A DNA stretch of 64,000 bases from Paracoccaceae bacterium (GTDB taxonomy: Bacteria > Pseudomonadota > Alphaproteobacteria > Rhodobacterales > Rhodobacteraceae). The notes under the pieces were generated by a model, which was not told the DNA's origin, made no database searches, and worked only from the letters and a program-made list of their open reading frames with translations. This document shows positions 8,979-18,702 of the stretch, piece by piece (within the stretch, counting starts at the first letter, position 1; every line of letters starts with the position of its first letter). The DNA lies in the NCBI GenBank assembly GCA_028875855.1, contig JAGWVA010000006.1, forward strand, positions 27,340-91,339, read 5' to 3'. Position numbers and translations under genes: made by a program.

Positions 8979-9590
8979 TCAGATCAGGCCCTTGATGGCG
9001 CGGATATGCGCCAGATCGGCCGCCAGCACATCGGCGGTCAGAGCGGCGACCTCGTCCGTTAGCGCCTCCGGGGCCACGACGCGGTCGATCAGGCCCCAGT
9101 CGCGCGCCTCTTCCACCGTGACCTTGGCGCCCGCCATCAGGATCATCTTTGCCCGCGCGGGCCCGACAAGGGCCGCAAGCCGCCCCGGGTCCGACGGCTG
9201 CGGCAGGAACCCGAGCTTCATCACCGGGTAGAAGACCCTTGCCCCCGCCACGGCGATCCGCAGATCGCAGGCCAGCGCCATGCCCATCGCCCCGCCCGCA
9301 AGCGTTCCGTTCAGCGCGGCGATGCTCAGCCCCGGAAAGGCCGCGACGGCCGCCGACACCCGTTCCCAGACCGGATCGATGGCGAGCCCCGCCCGCGCCT
9401 CGTCCAGATCGGCACCCGCCGAAAAGACCTTGCCGCGTCCGGTCAGCACCAGCACCTTGGCACCGGCCTTGGTCGCCTCGGCCACGCCGGCCTCCAGCGC
9501 CAGAAGCATCTCGCGCGTCAGCGAATTCGCCTTGTCCGGGCGGTTCAGGATCAGGCGGTGCAGCCCGCCGTCGCGTTCGGCCTCGATCAC
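8979..9590 (-). CDS. Enoyl-CoA hydratase/isomerase family protein
   Basis: This 203-aa crotonase-fold protein is shorter than the usual 255-265 aa because it lacks most of the C-terminal helical part. The acyl-CoA and oxyanion-hole segments are present (FSAGADLDEA and NGTLAGGAMGMALACDLRIA). It starts at a GTG overlapping the SDR stop (GTGA), so the two are translationally coupled. The substrate is unknown; a short-chain 2-enoyl-CoA or related thioester is plausible. Confidence 0.85.
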   Translation of the reverse strand: MIEAERDGGLHRLILNRPDKANSLTREMLLALEAGVAEATKAGAKVLVLTGRGKVFSAGADLDEARAGLAIDPVWERVSAAVAAFPGLSIAALNGTLAGGAMGMALACDLRIAVAGARVFYPVMKLGFLPQPSDPGRLAALVGPARAKMILMAGAKVTVEEARDWGLIDRVVAPEALTDEVAALTADVLAADLAHIRAIKGLI

Positions 9591-10336
9591 GCGATGAGCC
9601 CCACGCGGCGGCGCACCTTATCGTCGCGCAACTGCACCTCCATGCCAAGGAAATCGTCGGCGTCTGCCGAACACATCCAGACCAGAGCGCGGGCTGGCCA
9701 ATCGGCGGGAATGTGGACCGAAGGATCAAGCTGGCTGACCGGGTTGATGCCGCTGGCCTTGATCTTCACCTGCATCTCGGTCGCCACCGTGCCGGGCGAC
9801 AGCCCCATGATCCGCACACCGGAGCCCGCCGCCTCCAGATGGGCGACGCGGGTCAGCATCGCGGCCCCGGCCTTTGACGTGCAATAGGCGCTCCAGCCCT
9901 CAAGCGGGTTGTGCGCGGCGCCGGAACTGACGGTGATGATCGTGCCCGACCGCCGTCCGATCATGCCGGGCAGAACGGCGTGCATCCCGTGAAAGACCCC
10001 CTTGAGGTTCACGTCGATATCGCGACCCCATTCCTCGGGCGAGGCGTCGGTGATGCGGGCGATCGGCTCGATCATGCCCGCGTTGTTGATGAGGATGTCG
10101 ATCGGGCCCAGATCGGTCTCGATCTTCGCCACCGCAGCCGCCACGGCCCCCGCGTCGGCCACGTCGCAGGCCACCGCAAGTCCGCCCACCTCGCCCGCAA
10201 GCGCGGCAATCGCATCGGCGGATCGCGCCAGCAACGCGACCTTCGCGCCCGCAGCCGCAAAGGCCCGCGCCGCCTCTGCCCCGATCCCCCGGCTTGCCCC
10301 GGTGATCGCCACGACCTTTCCTGCCAATCCGCTCAT
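9587..10336 (-). CDS. Short-chain dehydrogenase/reductase (SDR)
   Basis: This 249-aa classical SDR has the Rossmann motif TGASRGIG near residue 13, NNAG at about residue 86, and the catalytic Ser with Tyr-x3-Lys as YCTSK. It catalyses an NAD(P)-dependent alcohol/ketone conversion, with substrate unknown. It is the first gene of a two-gene leftward operon with the enoyl-CoA hydratase homologue, which suggests an acyl-CoA or related beta-oxidation-like step. Confidence 0.9.
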   Translation of the reverse strand: MSGLAGKVVAITGASRGIGAEAARAFAAAGAKVALLARSADAIAALAGEVGGLAVACDVADAGAVAAAVAKIETDLGPIDILINNAGMIEPIARITDASPEEWGRDIDVNLKGVFHGMHAVLPGMIGRRSGTIITVSSGAAHNPLEGWSAYCTSKAGAAMLTRVAHLEAAGSGVRIMGLSPGTVATEMQVKIKASGINPVSQLDPSVHIPADWPARALVWMCSADADDFLGMEVQLRDDKVRRRVGLIA

Positions 10337-10461
10337 CGATGCCTCCTCTCGCTCTCTTCCGGATTACCTCCATCCCGCGCCGGTGGGAATCCCTTGACCG
10401 CACCACCCCCCCGACAGAGGATATGCCGAACATGCTTTAACCCGTTCCAAAGGACCAGACG

Positions 10462-11961
10462 ATGAAGCAACTCCGCACCCTTGGCCTCGCGAGTGTCGCG
10501 ACGGTGCTTCTGGGCAGCACCGCGGCCCAGGCTCTTACGCCGGCCGACGTCTGGACCGCGATGAAGACCCGGCTCACGTCGATGGGTCAGACGATCAGTG
10601 TCGGAAGCCAGTCGGAGGCCGATGGCAAGCTTGCGCTTCGCAATGTCACGGGGCTGGTCAAGAAGCCCAACTCCACCGTTTCCTACGCCATCCCCGAGAT
10701 CGACCTTCAACAGGACAAGGACGGCAGCGTGACGGTGACGCTGTCGCCCGAGACGGACGTGGTCTTTTCGACCACCTCGCCGCAGGGCACGGTGACGGAA
10801 GGCACGCTGAAGCTGACCCAGGACGGGCTCAAGTCGGTGGTTGCCGGCACCGACGCAGACATGACCTACACGACCTCGGCCACCAGTGTCGGGATCGCGC
10901 TTGCCGGCCTGAAATCCGGCGGCAAGGACCAGCCGGTGAAGGTGGACGGCAAGATCCTCGGCATTCAGGGCACGGCGCATATCGTCACGAACGGGGCGAC
11001 CGATATCGACTCGTCGGGCAGCGCGGCCTCGGCCAACTTCACGGTGGATGCGACGACGACCGACAAGACGGGCAGTGCGACGATCCATGTGGACTTCGCC
11101 ACAAAGGCCCTTGCGACGGAAGCGAAGACCACCGTGCCCGTCGGCGTGAACATGCAGGACATCGCCGCGGCCCTTGGGGCGGGCTATGCCGCCAACACCA
11201 CCATTTCCTATGGGCCGACGACCTATGCCATCTCGCGCGTCGGGGGGCCTTCGTCCGGCACGCTGGACGGAAAGGTCGATGCCGGCACGATCCATGTCAC
11301 GATGGACAAGGGGCACCTGCAATACGACACCGACAGCAAGGGCCTTGACCTGAACGTGACGGCCCCTGTGCTGCCGGTCCCCTCGCTCGGCATCAAGCTG
11401 GCCGAGTCGGCGTTCCGGCTTCTCATGCCGGTCGAAAAGGCGGATGCGCCGCAGCCCTTTGGTCTGCTGCTGAAGCTCGACGGGCTGGAGATCAGCAAGG
11501 AGCTGTGGGGGATGTTCGACCCGAAGTCGATCCTGCCGCACGATCCGGCGACGCTGATCCTCGACCTCGCGGGGAAGGGAAACTGGGCCTACAATTTCTT
11601 CGACCCCGCACTGCAGAAATCCGCCCCCGTCATCCCGGGGCAGGTGGATGAGGTCTCTTTGAACCAGCTGAAGCTGGATGCTGTCGGCACCCATCTGATC
11701 GGCACCGGGACGCTGAAGATCGACAATTCCGATCCCGCCGTGCCGAAGCCGGACGGGGCGATCAACCTGACCCTGACGGGGGCCAACGGGCTTCTGGACA
11801 AACTGGGCGAGATGGGCCTTTTGCCGAAGGAACAGGGCATGGCCGCGCGGATGATGCTGGGCCTGTTTGCGCGCCCCGGCGGCGGGCCGGACGTGCTGAC
11901 CTCGCAGCTTGAGTTCAAGCCGGACGGGTCGATCCTCGCCAATGGCCAGCGGATCAAGTGA
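10462..11961 (+). CDS. DUF2125-like periplasmic protein
   Basis: This 499-aa protein has a signal peptide (about residues 1-24, ending AAQALTPADV) and an otherwise soluble, beta-rich Ser/Thr/Gly body. It resembles the DUF2125 family found mainly in Rhodobacterales, of unknown function. The late segment with KWNYNF-like and FDPKSILPHDPATL strings fits that family. It stands alone, with its own short upstream region containing TTTAACCC. Confidence 0.75.
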   Translation: MKQLRTLGLASVATVLLGSTAAQALTPADVWTAMKTRLTSMGQTISVGSQSEADGKLALRNVTGLVKKPNSTVSYAIPEIDLQQDKDGSVTVTLSPETDVVFSTTSPQGTVTEGTLKLTQDGLKSVVAGTDADMTYTTSATSVGIALAGLKSGGKDQPVKVDGKILGIQGTAHIVTNGATDIDSSGSAASANFTVDATTTDKTGSATIHVDFATKALATEAKTTVPVGVNMQDIAAALGAGYAANTTISYGPTTYAISRVGGPSSGTLDGKVDAGTIHVTMDKGHLQYDTDSKGLDLNVTAPVLPVPSLGIKLAESAFRLLMPVEKADAPQPFGLLLKLDGLEISKELWGMFDPKSILPHDPATLILDLAGKGNWAYNFFDPALQKSAPVIPGQVDEVSLNQLKLDAVGTHLIGTGTLKIDNSDPAVPKPDGAINLTLTGANGLLDKLGEMGLLPKEQGMAARMMLGLFARPGGGPDVLTSQLEFKPDGSILANGQRIK

Positions 11962-12019
11962 TGGACCGGCAGGAACGCAGCGCAAGGAAGCCGTCACGCA
12001 ACCGCAGAGGGAGACAGGC

Positions 12020-12442
12020 ATGAACACGCAGGCAATCACGATCGAAGCGACGATCGACGCGCCGGTCGAAACCGTCTGGACCTGCTTTACCGAGCCCGCG
12101 CACATCACCCAGTGGAACTTCGCATCCGACGACTGGCACTGCCCAAGCGCGGAAAACGACCTGCGCGTGGGCGGGCGGTGCAAGACGCGGATGGAGGCGA
12201 AGGACGGCAGCTTCGGCTTCGACCTCGAATATGTCTATGACGCGGTCGAGCCGATGGCGCTTCTGGCCTACAGGCTGATGGATGGGCGCAACGTGCGCAC
12301 GACCTTCGCGCCGATGGAAGGCCGGACACATGTGGTCACGGTCTTCGATCCCGAGGGCCTGCATTCGCTGGAACAGCAGCGCGAGGGCTGGGGGCAGATC
12401 CTGAAGTCGTTCAAACGCCATGCAGAGGCGCAGCGGGGCTAG
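12020..12442 (+). CDS. SRPBCC/AHSA1-family protein
   Basis: This 140-aa START-like protein of the Aha1 C-terminal (AHSA1) subfamily has the features IDAPVETVWTCFTEPAHITQWNF, a central GGRC turn and a C-terminal helix GWGQILKSFKRHAE. Such proteins bind hydrophobic ligands or act as Hsp90 co-factor-like proteins; the ligand is unknown. The start at 12020 (behind AGGGAGAC) was chosen over the track's upstream start, which runs into the preceding gene. Confidence 0.88.
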   Translation: MNTQAITIEATIDAPVETVWTCFTEPAHITQWNFASDDWHCPSAENDLRVGGRCKTRMEAKDGSFGFDLEYVYDAVEPMALLAYRLMDGRNVRTTFAPMEGRTHVVTVFDPEGLHSLEQQREGWGQILKSFKRHAEAQRG

Positions 12443-12538
12443 GACCCGGAGGCGCGTCAACGCTTTTTGCTCGGGTTCCGCTTGCAACACTTCGCAGGCG
12501 CCACTAGGTCCAAGCCATCCCCAGCAAGAGGTGCGCCC

Positions 12539-13885
12539 ATGTCCGAACCGCTCGAAACGCTCGCCCATGCCCTGCTTGACGCCGCCCGCAAGGCTGGCGC
12601 CGAGGCCGCCGATGCGATGGCGGTCGAGGGAACCTCGATCTCGATCGACGTGCGGCAGGGGCGGCTGGAACAGGCGGAACGGTCCGAAGGCGTGGACATC
12701 GGCCTGCGGGTGCTGATCGGCACGCGGCAGGCCTGCGTGTCGGCATCGGACACGCGCCCCGAGACGATGGCCGCGATGGCCGAACGCGCCGTGGCCATGG
12801 CGCGCGAAGCACCGGAAGACCCGACTATCGGGCTGGCAGATCCCTCCCAGCTGGCCAGGTCATGGGATCTGGCGGCGCTCGACCTCGTGGACCCGGCACC
12901 CGAGCCGTCGGCCGCGGACCTTGAGGAAGACGCGCGGCGGGCCGAAGCCGCCGCGCTCGCGGTGAAGGGCATCAGCCAGATCGACTCCGCCGGGGCAGGT
13001 TACGGCCGCCGGGCGCTGCACATGGCGATGTCGAACGGCTTTTCAGGCGGCTATGCGCGCACCTCGCGCTCGACCTCTTGCGTCGCGATCACCGGCAGCG
13101 GCACGGCGATGGAGCGGGATTATTTCGGGGACAGCCGCACCTACCAATCCGACCTGATCGACCCCGAGACCATCGGGCGGATCGCCGGCGAACGGGCCGT
13201 GGCCCGCGCGGGGGCGCGAAAGCCGAAGACCGGGGCCTATCCGGTGATCTACGACGAACGCGTCGCGGGATCGCTGATCGGGCACCTTCTGGGCGCGATC
13301 AACGGCGCGGCCGTCGCCCGGGGCGCAAGCTGGCTGCGCGACGCGATGGGCGAGGCCGTTCTGCCCAAGGGGCTGACGCTGACCGAAGACCCGCACCGCC
13401 CCCGCATCGGCGGCTCGCGCCCCTTCGATTCGGAGGGCCTGCCCAGCCTTCTGCGCGAGGTGGTGAAGGATGGCGTCCTGCAAAGCTGGACGCTGGACCT
13501 TGCGACCGGGCGCAAGCTCGGCCTGCCTTCGACGGGGAACGCGTCGCGCGGGACGTCCGGCCCGCCCTCGCCCTCGCCGTCCAACATCGCGCTGACGCAG
13601 GGCGCGCGCAGTCAGGAGGACCTGCTGCGCGAGATGGGCACGGGCCTTCTGATCACCTCGATGATCGGCAGTTCGATCAACCCGACCACGGGCGACTATT
13701 CCCGCGGCGCCTCGGGGTTCTGGGTCGAGAACGGCCAGATAGCCTATCCGGTGAACGAATGCACCGTGGCGGGCAACCTGCGCGACATGCTGAAGACGAT
13801 CGTGCCCGCCAACGACGCCCGCACGTGGTATGGGCTCGTGGTGCCGTCGCTCCTCGTGGAAGGTCTGACGCTTGCCGGCGAATGA
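12539..13885 (+). CDS. pmbA: PmbA/TldE-type metallopeptidase subunit
   Basis: This 448-aa protein is close in length to E. coli PmbA (TldE). It shows the family features GLRVLIGTRQA, MEREYFG-like MERDYFGD, SLIGHLLGAINGAAVARGASWL and a Gly/Ser-rich C-terminal part. PmbA partners with TldD to form a cytoplasmic protease that trims modified peptides. TldD is not in the window. The start at 12539 fits the N-terminus; the track start lies upstream. The 3' end overlaps the cysQ-like gene by 14 bases. Confidence 0.9.
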   Translation: MSEPLETLAHALLDAARKAGAEAADAMAVEGTSISIDVRQGRLEQAERSEGVDIGLRVLIGTRQACVSASDTRPETMAAMAERAVAMAREAPEDPTIGLADPSQLARSWDLAALDLVDPAPEPSAADLEEDARRAEAAALAVKGISQIDSAGAGYGRRALHMAMSNGFSGGYARTSRSTSCVAITGSGTAMERDYFGDSRTYQSDLIDPETIGRIAGERAVARAGARKPKTGAYPVIYDERVAGSLIGHLLGAINGAAVARGASWLRDAMGEAVLPKGLTLTEDPHRPRIGGSRPFDSEGLPSLLREVVKDGVLQSWTLDLATGRKLGLPSTGNASRGTSGPPSPSPSNIALTQGARSQEDLLREMGTGLLITSMIGSSINPTTGDYSRGASGFWVENGQIAYPVNECTVAGNLRDMLKTIVPANDARTWYGLVVPSLLVEGLTLAGE

Positions 13886-14672
13886 CCTCGACCTGCTGAT
13901 CGGCGCGGCCCGCGCGGCGGGGCAGATCGCCCTGCGCCATTGGGGCAAGTCGCCGCGGACATGGGAAAAGCCCGACGGCGCAGGCCCGGTGACGGAAGCC
14001 GATCTGGAGGTCGATCGCGCACTGGCCGACGCGCTGACAGGCGCGCGCCCGGGCTATGGCTGGCTGTCCGAGGAAAGCGAAGACAGCGCCCGGCGGCTAA
14101 ATTGCGAACGAACGTTCATCATTGACCCAATCGACGGGACCCGCGCCTTCATCAAGGGTGAGAAGGGCTTTTCCCATTCATTGGCCGTGGCTTGCAACGG
14201 CACGGTGGAAAGCGCCGTCGTATATCTGCCGGCGCTCGACCTGCTTTACACCGCTACGCGCGGCGGGCCGGCGCTGTTGAACGGCGCGCCGCTCACGCCG
14301 TCCTCGCCTCTTGGCTCGGAAGGCGTGTCGGCGCTGACCAATGCCACCGCGCTCCAGCCCGAGTTCTGGCCGGGCGGCGTGCCGAACCTGCACCGCGCCT
14401 TTCGCCCCTCGCTCGCCTGGCGCCTTTGCTTGGTGGCGGAGGGGGAACACGATGCGCTGATCACGCTGCGCGACGCGTGGGAATGGGACATCGCCGCCGG
14501 TTGCCTGATTGCCGAAGCCGCAGGCGTGCGGGTCACTGACCGCAACGGCGGCCCCCTGCGGTTCAATGCTCCCACGCCGCTGACCGCAGGCGTGATCGCC
14601 GCGCCCCCCCGCGCTGCACGCCGAGCTTCTGACCCGGCGGCAGGGAGCGTAATCGAACAATCGTTCAGCTAA
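13872..14672 (+). CDS. cysQ: CysQ-like inositol-phosphatase family enzyme
   Basis: This 266-aa FIG-superfamily phosphatase has the metal motifs in order: EESED, DPIDGTRAFIKG and WEWDIAAGCLIAEAAG. The RAFI(K)GE continuation is typical of CysQ 3'(2'),5'-bisphosphate nucleotidases, which remove PAP formed in sulfate assimilation, rather than of inositol monophosphatases. The start codon is TTG, overlapping the pmbA end, with GGAAGG about 8 bases upstream; no in-frame ATG exists nearby. The gene converges on the helicase with only one base between the stops. Confidence 0.85.
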   Translation: MPANDLDLLIGAARAAGQIALRHWGKSPRTWEKPDGAGPVTEADLEVDRALADALTGARPGYGWLSEESEDSARRLNCERTFIIDPIDGTRAFIKGEKGFSHSLAVACNGTVESAVVYLPALDLLYTATRGGPALLNGAPLTPSSPLGSEGVSALTNATALQPEFWPGGVPNLHRAFRPSLAWRLCLVAEGEHDALITLRDAWEWDIAAGCLIAEAAGVRVTDRNGGPLRFNAPTPLTAGVIAAPPRAARRASDPAAGSVIEQSFS

Positions 14673-14673
14673 C

Positions 14674-16986
14674 TTAGGTGCGGCCGCGCGGCTTGCCCCT
14701 GGGTTTCAGCCGTTGCGACGGATCGGCCGCGTTGAACGCCGGGCGCCGGGGGGCGGCATCTCCGGTTTTCGGCGCCTTTCCGGCATAACCCTTGCCGGGC
14801 TTGCCTTCGCCCGGCTTGCCGCCGAAGCGGCTTCCCTCGGGTTTGCCGCGCCCTTGCGGCTTGCCGGCAGAGGCGGGCCCGCGCTTTGCCTTGTCAGCGC
14901 CCGACCATCGGGCCTTGCGCGCGCCATCCTCGGCCGGACGTGCATCCCCGTCTGCCTTGCGAGGCTTGTAGGGGCGTTCCTCGCGCTCGCGCATCGGGAC
15001 GGTGGCGTTGTCGGGCTGCCAGCCGCTGTCCTGGCGTTCGGTATAGCCGCCAGCATCGCGATCCTCGCGCCGGGCGGGTTTCACGCCGACGCGACGGGCC
15101 GGTTTCACCGGACCACGCTCGGCATATTTCGCGGCGCGGAAAGCCTTCTTGCCCTGAATGCCCTCGGGCGCTTCGACGGCGGCCGGCGCTGGCTCTGCCT
15201 CACGCGCGGGGCGCGGCGCGGGACGGGGTGCCCGCACCTCGCGGGGAGCACGGTCTTCGCGGGGGGCGCGATCTTCCCGCTGTGCGCGCTCTTCGCGGGG
15301 GGCGCGCTCTTCGCGGGGCGGACGCGGGGCGCGATCTTCGCGCGGGGCGCGGGGTGCCGGCTCCGGGCGGCCCAGCACCGGCGCCTCGGCCAGACGCTGA
15401 ACGGCAAGGCCGGGTTCCAGTTCCTTGCCAGCGCCCAGGGCAGCTTCGAACCCGGCCGCCGCGGCAGCGGCAATCTGGACGAAGGTCCATTCCTGCTGCA
15501 CGCGGATCGCGCCGATCTCGGCCTTGGTGATCCGCCCGTGATCGCAAAGCTTGGGCAGGATCCAGCGGGCCTCGGCGCGGCCGCTGTGCCCGACCGAGAG
15601 GCGATACCAGACGGAATCGCCGAATTCCTCGCGCGGCTTGCGGGCCTCGGCCACGGCGGCGGCCGTCGGCGTGGCATGGCTGCGCAACTCCTCGGGCGCG
15701 GACCGCCCGGCACGCCACAGCCGCAGAAAGCCCGCGGCCAGACGCTCTGCCGGAAAGCGCGCGACAAGGGCCGCGACGGCCGCGGCCTCGTCCTCGGCAA
15801 CGTCAGCCTCGAATTCCGGCGTCGCCATCAGGCGGTCGTCGTCGCGCGCCATCACCTCGTCGGCCGAAGGCGCGGGCCCCCAGTTCGCCGTGACGCGCGC
15901 GCCTTGCAGCAGGCGGTTGGCCTTCTTGAATTCGCGCGGGGTCACGATGAGGGCCGACACGCCCTTGCGCCCCGCCCGGCCGGTGCGGCCGGAGCGATGC
16001 AACAGCACTTCCGAGTTCTGCGGCAGGTCGGCGTGGATCACCAGTTCCAGACCCGGCACGTCGATGCCGCGCGCGGCGACGTCGGTCGCGATGCAGACCC
16101 GCGCCCGGCCGTCACGCATCGCCTGCAACGCATGAAGCCGCTCGGTCTGCGACAACTCGCCCGACAGCGCCACGACCTGAAAGCCGCGATTGTGGAAACG
16201 GCCCATCAGCCGCGTCACCTCGGCCCGGGTCTTGCAGAAGACGATGGCCATCTGCGCCTCGTAATAGCGCAGGACGTTGATGATCGCGTGTTCGCGGTCA
16301 TCGGGCGACACGCTGAAGGCACGGTATTCGATGTCGGCATGCTGACGCGTCTCGGCCGCCGTGCGCACCCGCACCGCGTCGCGCTGATACTGCGTCGCCA
16401 GCTTGGAAATCTCGGGCGGGACGGTGGCCGAGAACATCAGCGTGCGGCGTCCCTCGGGGGCCGCGCCAAGGATGAACTCCAGATCCTCGGTGAACCCGAG
16501 GTCGAGCATCTCGTCGGCCTCGTCCAGCACCACGGCGCGCACCGCCGACAAGTCGAGCGAGCCGCGTTCGATGTGATCCTTCAACCGGCCGGGCGTGCCG
16601 ACGACGATCTGCGCCCCGCGTTCCAGCGCGCGCCGTTCGGTCCGGTAGTCCATGCCGCCCACGCAGGAGGCAAGCTGCGCCCCCGTCTCGGCGTAAAGCC
16701 ATTCCAGCTCGCGGCGGACCTGCAGGGCAAGTTCGCGCGTCGGCGCCACGATCAGCGCAAGCGGCGCGGCGGCATACAGAAAGCGTTCGTCTTCGCCCAG
16801 GATGTCGGGCGCGATGGCAAGGCCGAAGGCGACCGTCTTGCCCGACCCGGTCTGCGCCGAGACCAGCGCGTCGCGGCCCGCAAGTTCGGCGCCGATGGCG
16901 GCTTCCTGCACGGGTGTAAGGGTTTCATAGCCACGTTTCGTCAGGGCCGCGGCCAAAGGCGCCGCGATGCCGGAATGATCCGTCAT
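14674..16986 (-). CDS. DEAD-box RNA helicase with long charged C-terminal tail (DeaD/CsdA type)
   Basis: This 770-aa ATP-dependent RNA helicase has a Q motif (TPVQEAAI, about residue 24), Walker A AQTGSGKT (44-51), DEAD at 155-158, SAT, and HRSGRTGRAGRKG. A DbpA-like RNA-binding region follows. Beyond about residue 540 the protein is disordered and built of degenerate APRE(E/D)R repeats, then Gly/Lys/Arg-rich sequence ending KPRGKPRGRT. The tail resembles RNA-binding tails of cold-shock and degradosome helicases. The 1344-aa track ORF is an upstream extension; the true start is MTDHSGIAAP at 16986. Confidence 0.93.
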   Translation of the reverse strand: MTDHSGIAAPLAAALTKRGYETLTPVQEAAIGAELAGRDALVSAQTGSGKTVAFGLAIAPDILGEDERFLYAAAPLALIVAPTRELALQVRRELEWLYAETGAQLASCVGGMDYRTERRALERGAQIVVGTPGRLKDHIERGSLDLSAVRAVVLDEADEMLDLGFTEDLEFILGAAPEGRRTLMFSATVPPEISKLATQYQRDAVRVRTAAETRQHADIEYRAFSVSPDDREHAIINVLRYYEAQMAIVFCKTRAEVTRLMGRFHNRGFQVVALSGELSQTERLHALQAMRDGRARVCIATDVAARGIDVPGLELVIHADLPQNSEVLLHRSGRTGRAGRKGVSALIVTPREFKKANRLLQGARVTANWGPAPSADEVMARDDDRLMATPEFEADVAEDEAAAVAALVARFPAERLAAGFLRLWRAGRSAPEELRSHATPTAAAVAEARKPREEFGDSVWYRLSVGHSGRAEARWILPKLCDHGRITKAEIGAIRVQQEWTFVQIAAAAAAGFEAALGAGKELEPGLAVQRLAEAPVLGRPEPAPRAPREDRAPRPPREERAPREERAQREDRAPREDRAPREVRAPRPAPRPAREAEPAPAAVEAPEGIQGKKAFRAAKYAERGPVKPARRVGVKPARREDRDAGGYTERQDSGWQPDNATVPMREREERPYKPRKADGDARPAEDGARKARWSGADKAKRGPASAGKPQGRGKPEGSRFGGKPGEGKPGKGYAGKAPKTGDAAPRRPAFNAADPSQRLKPRGKPRGRT
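15205..15365. repeat. Degenerate tandem repeats coding the helicase APRE(E/D)R tract
   Basis: Repeated units around GCGCGCTCTTCGCGGGG and GCGCGATCTTCGCG occur about every 15-18 bases and encode Arg-Ala-Pro-Arg-Glu-Asp/Glu repeats on the minus strand. The unit number could vary by slippage. It is internal to the helicase gene and is not a CRISPR array, because units are contiguous and have no spacers. Confidence 0.75.
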
Positions 16987-17229
16987 GTTCCGTCTTTCCA
17001 AGGGGGCGCACCTTGCGCCCGGGTGATGGCCCACCCGTCCTTGACCGGGCCTCCCTGCCCGGCATCGCGGAAACCCGGAGCCCGAAGTCGTTGCACATAC
17101 GGGAAATCGGGGACCTTGTATAGGCGTTCCGGCTTGACCCTGTGCATGGCCGTCATGCGCCTTGCCCCGTCCGCTTGACCTGCCCCGCGCTTTGACTAGG
17201 GTGCGCCATCTCGAAAAGGGAGCCTCCTC

Positions 17230-17475
17230 ATGACACAACGCCTCCATCTCGTCTTCGGTGGCGAGTTGACGACCCCGTCCAAGACCACGTTCAAGGACGT
17301 CTCGAAGATCCACATCGTCGGCATGTTCCCCGACTATGCCTCGGCCCATGCGGCATGGAAGGCGGAAGCCCAGCGGACAGTGGACGATGCCCACATGCGC
17401 TACTTCATCGCCCATATCCACCGGCTGCGGGACGAAGAACAGCCCGGCGGACCGACGGAAGAACTCGGGGGCTGA
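17230..17475 (+). CDS. DUF4170-like small protein
   Basis: This 81-aa soluble protein (TTFKDVSKIHIVGMFPDYASAHAAWK) resembles the DUF4170 family, of unknown function. As I recall, it commonly precedes waaA in Rhodobacterales. It sits 9 bases upstream of waaA, so it is the first gene of the lipid A/Kdo operon. A good Shine-Dalgarno (AAGGGAGC) precedes the ATG. The 243-bp gap before it, divergent from the helicase, carries the promoter. Confidence 0.82.
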   Translation: MTQRLHLVFGGELTTPSKTTFKDVSKIHIVGMFPDYASAHAAWKAEAQRTVDDAHMRYFIAHIHRLRDEEQPGGPTEELGG

Positions 17476-17484
17476 GACAGGAAG

Positions 17485-18702
17485 ATGCGGCGCTCTCCCG
17501 CCTTGGGGCTTTATCTCGCGCTGTCCGGCTGGCGGCGCGACAAGGCCGCACGGGCAGAGACGCCGCCCCGGCCCAAGGGGCCGCTGCTCTGGCTTCACGC
17601 GCCCGATATCCTTGATTTTCCAGCCGTCGCGGACCTGCTGCGGCGGCTGGTCGATGAGCGGCCGGGAACACATGTTCTGCTGACCGCGCCCGATCCCGGC
17701 ACCGAGGCCCCGGCCCTGCCCCGCCGGGTGCATCTTGCCCCCCTGCCGCCCGGCGACAGGGCGGGTCTTGCCGCCTTCATCGCCCATTGGCAACCCGACG
17801 CCTTCGCGCAGGTGGGCGGGCCGCCGGACCCGCTGGTCCTGATGGCGGTGACCGGTCTTGGGCTGCGGCCCATCCTCGTGAACCTCGCGCCGGCCGGGCG
17901 GGCCTTCTCGCTCGTTCCCGGTCTCAGCCGCGGCGCCTTGGGGACGGCGGCGCGCATCCTTGTCTCCGATCCGATCGCGGCGCGGCGGATGCGGCGGCTC
18001 GTGGGCCCTGCCGCGCCGATCGAGACGATCGGGCCGCTGGAACCGGCGCCCCCCGCCTTGCCGCATACCGAGGCCGAACGCGAGGCCGTCGCCGGCAGCC
18101 TTGGCGGTCGGCCTGTCTGGCTTGCGGCGGCCCTTCCCCCCGACGAGGTCGAGGCCGTGATCGCGGCCCATCGCGCCGCGCTGCGTCTTGCCCATCGGCT
18201 GTTGCTGATCGTCGTGCCGCACGATCTGTCCGCCGCGCCCGCCCTTGTCACCCGCATGACAGAGACCGAGGGCTGGAACGTCGCGCTGCGCAGCAACGAA
18301 GAGGGGATAGAGGAAGACTGCCACGTCTATATCGCGGATACCGAAGGCGAGTTGGGCCTGTGGTTCCGCATCGCGCCGATCACCTACATGGGCGGCACCC
18401 TGTCGGATGCGGGCAGCCTGCGGCCCCCGACCGAACCCGCGGCGCTTGGCTCGGCGATCATTCACGGCCCCCGTCCCGGCCCGCACGAGAAAGCCTATGC
18501 CAACCTCCGCGCCGCCCGGGCCACGCGGGAATTGCGCAACCCCACCGATCTGGGCGAGGCGGTAGGCGACCTGCTGGCCCCCGACCGCGCCGCGCAACTG
18601 GCCCATAACGCCTGGGCCTCGACCACCAGCGGGGCGGAAGTGGCCGACCGCGTGCTGCGCCTGATCGTCGAGGCGCTGCGCGAGACAAGGGGGGCAGGAT
18701 GA
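17485..18702 (+). CDS. waaA: Kdo transferase (WaaA/KdtA-like)
   Basis: This 405-aa GT30-type transferase adds 3-deoxy-D-manno-octulosonic acid to lipid A precursor at the inner membrane. The N-terminal [12 protein letters not shown] aligns with the usual WIHAVSVGE segment, and the C-terminal part has [13 protein letters not shown] and [12 protein letters not shown] like other WaaA proteins. The normal catalytic Glu of the VGE segment appears to be Asp here. No strong N-terminal membrane anchor is visible. ATGA overlap with lpxK supports a common operon and function. Confidence 0.88.
   Translation: MRRSPALGLYLALSGWRRDKAARAETPPRPKGPLLWLHAPDILDFPAVADLLRRLVDERPGTHVLLTAPDPGTEAPALPRRVHLAPLPPGDRAGLAAFIAHWQPDAFAQVGGPPDPLVLMAVTGLGLRPILVNLAPAGRAFSLVPGLSRGALGTAARILVSDPIAARRMRRLVGPAAPIETIGPLEPAPPALPHTEAEREAVAGSLGGRPVWLAAALPPDEVEAVIAAHRAALRLAHRLLLIVVPHDLSAAPALVTRMTETEGWNVALRSNEEGIEEDCHVYIADTEGELGLWFRIAPITYMGGTLSDAGSLRPPTEPAALGSAIIHGPRPGPHEKAYANLRAARATRELRNPTDLGEAVGDLLAPDRAAQLAHNAWASTTSGAEVADRVLRLIVEALRETRGAG

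Noticed and set aside
15205-15365. Possible CRISPR-like array
   Set aside because: Repeats are contiguous, in frame and code for the helicase APRE tail; no spacers or cas genes.
14713-17178. 821-aa plus-strand ORF
   Set aside because: Antisense of the DEAD-box helicase; no domain or start signal.
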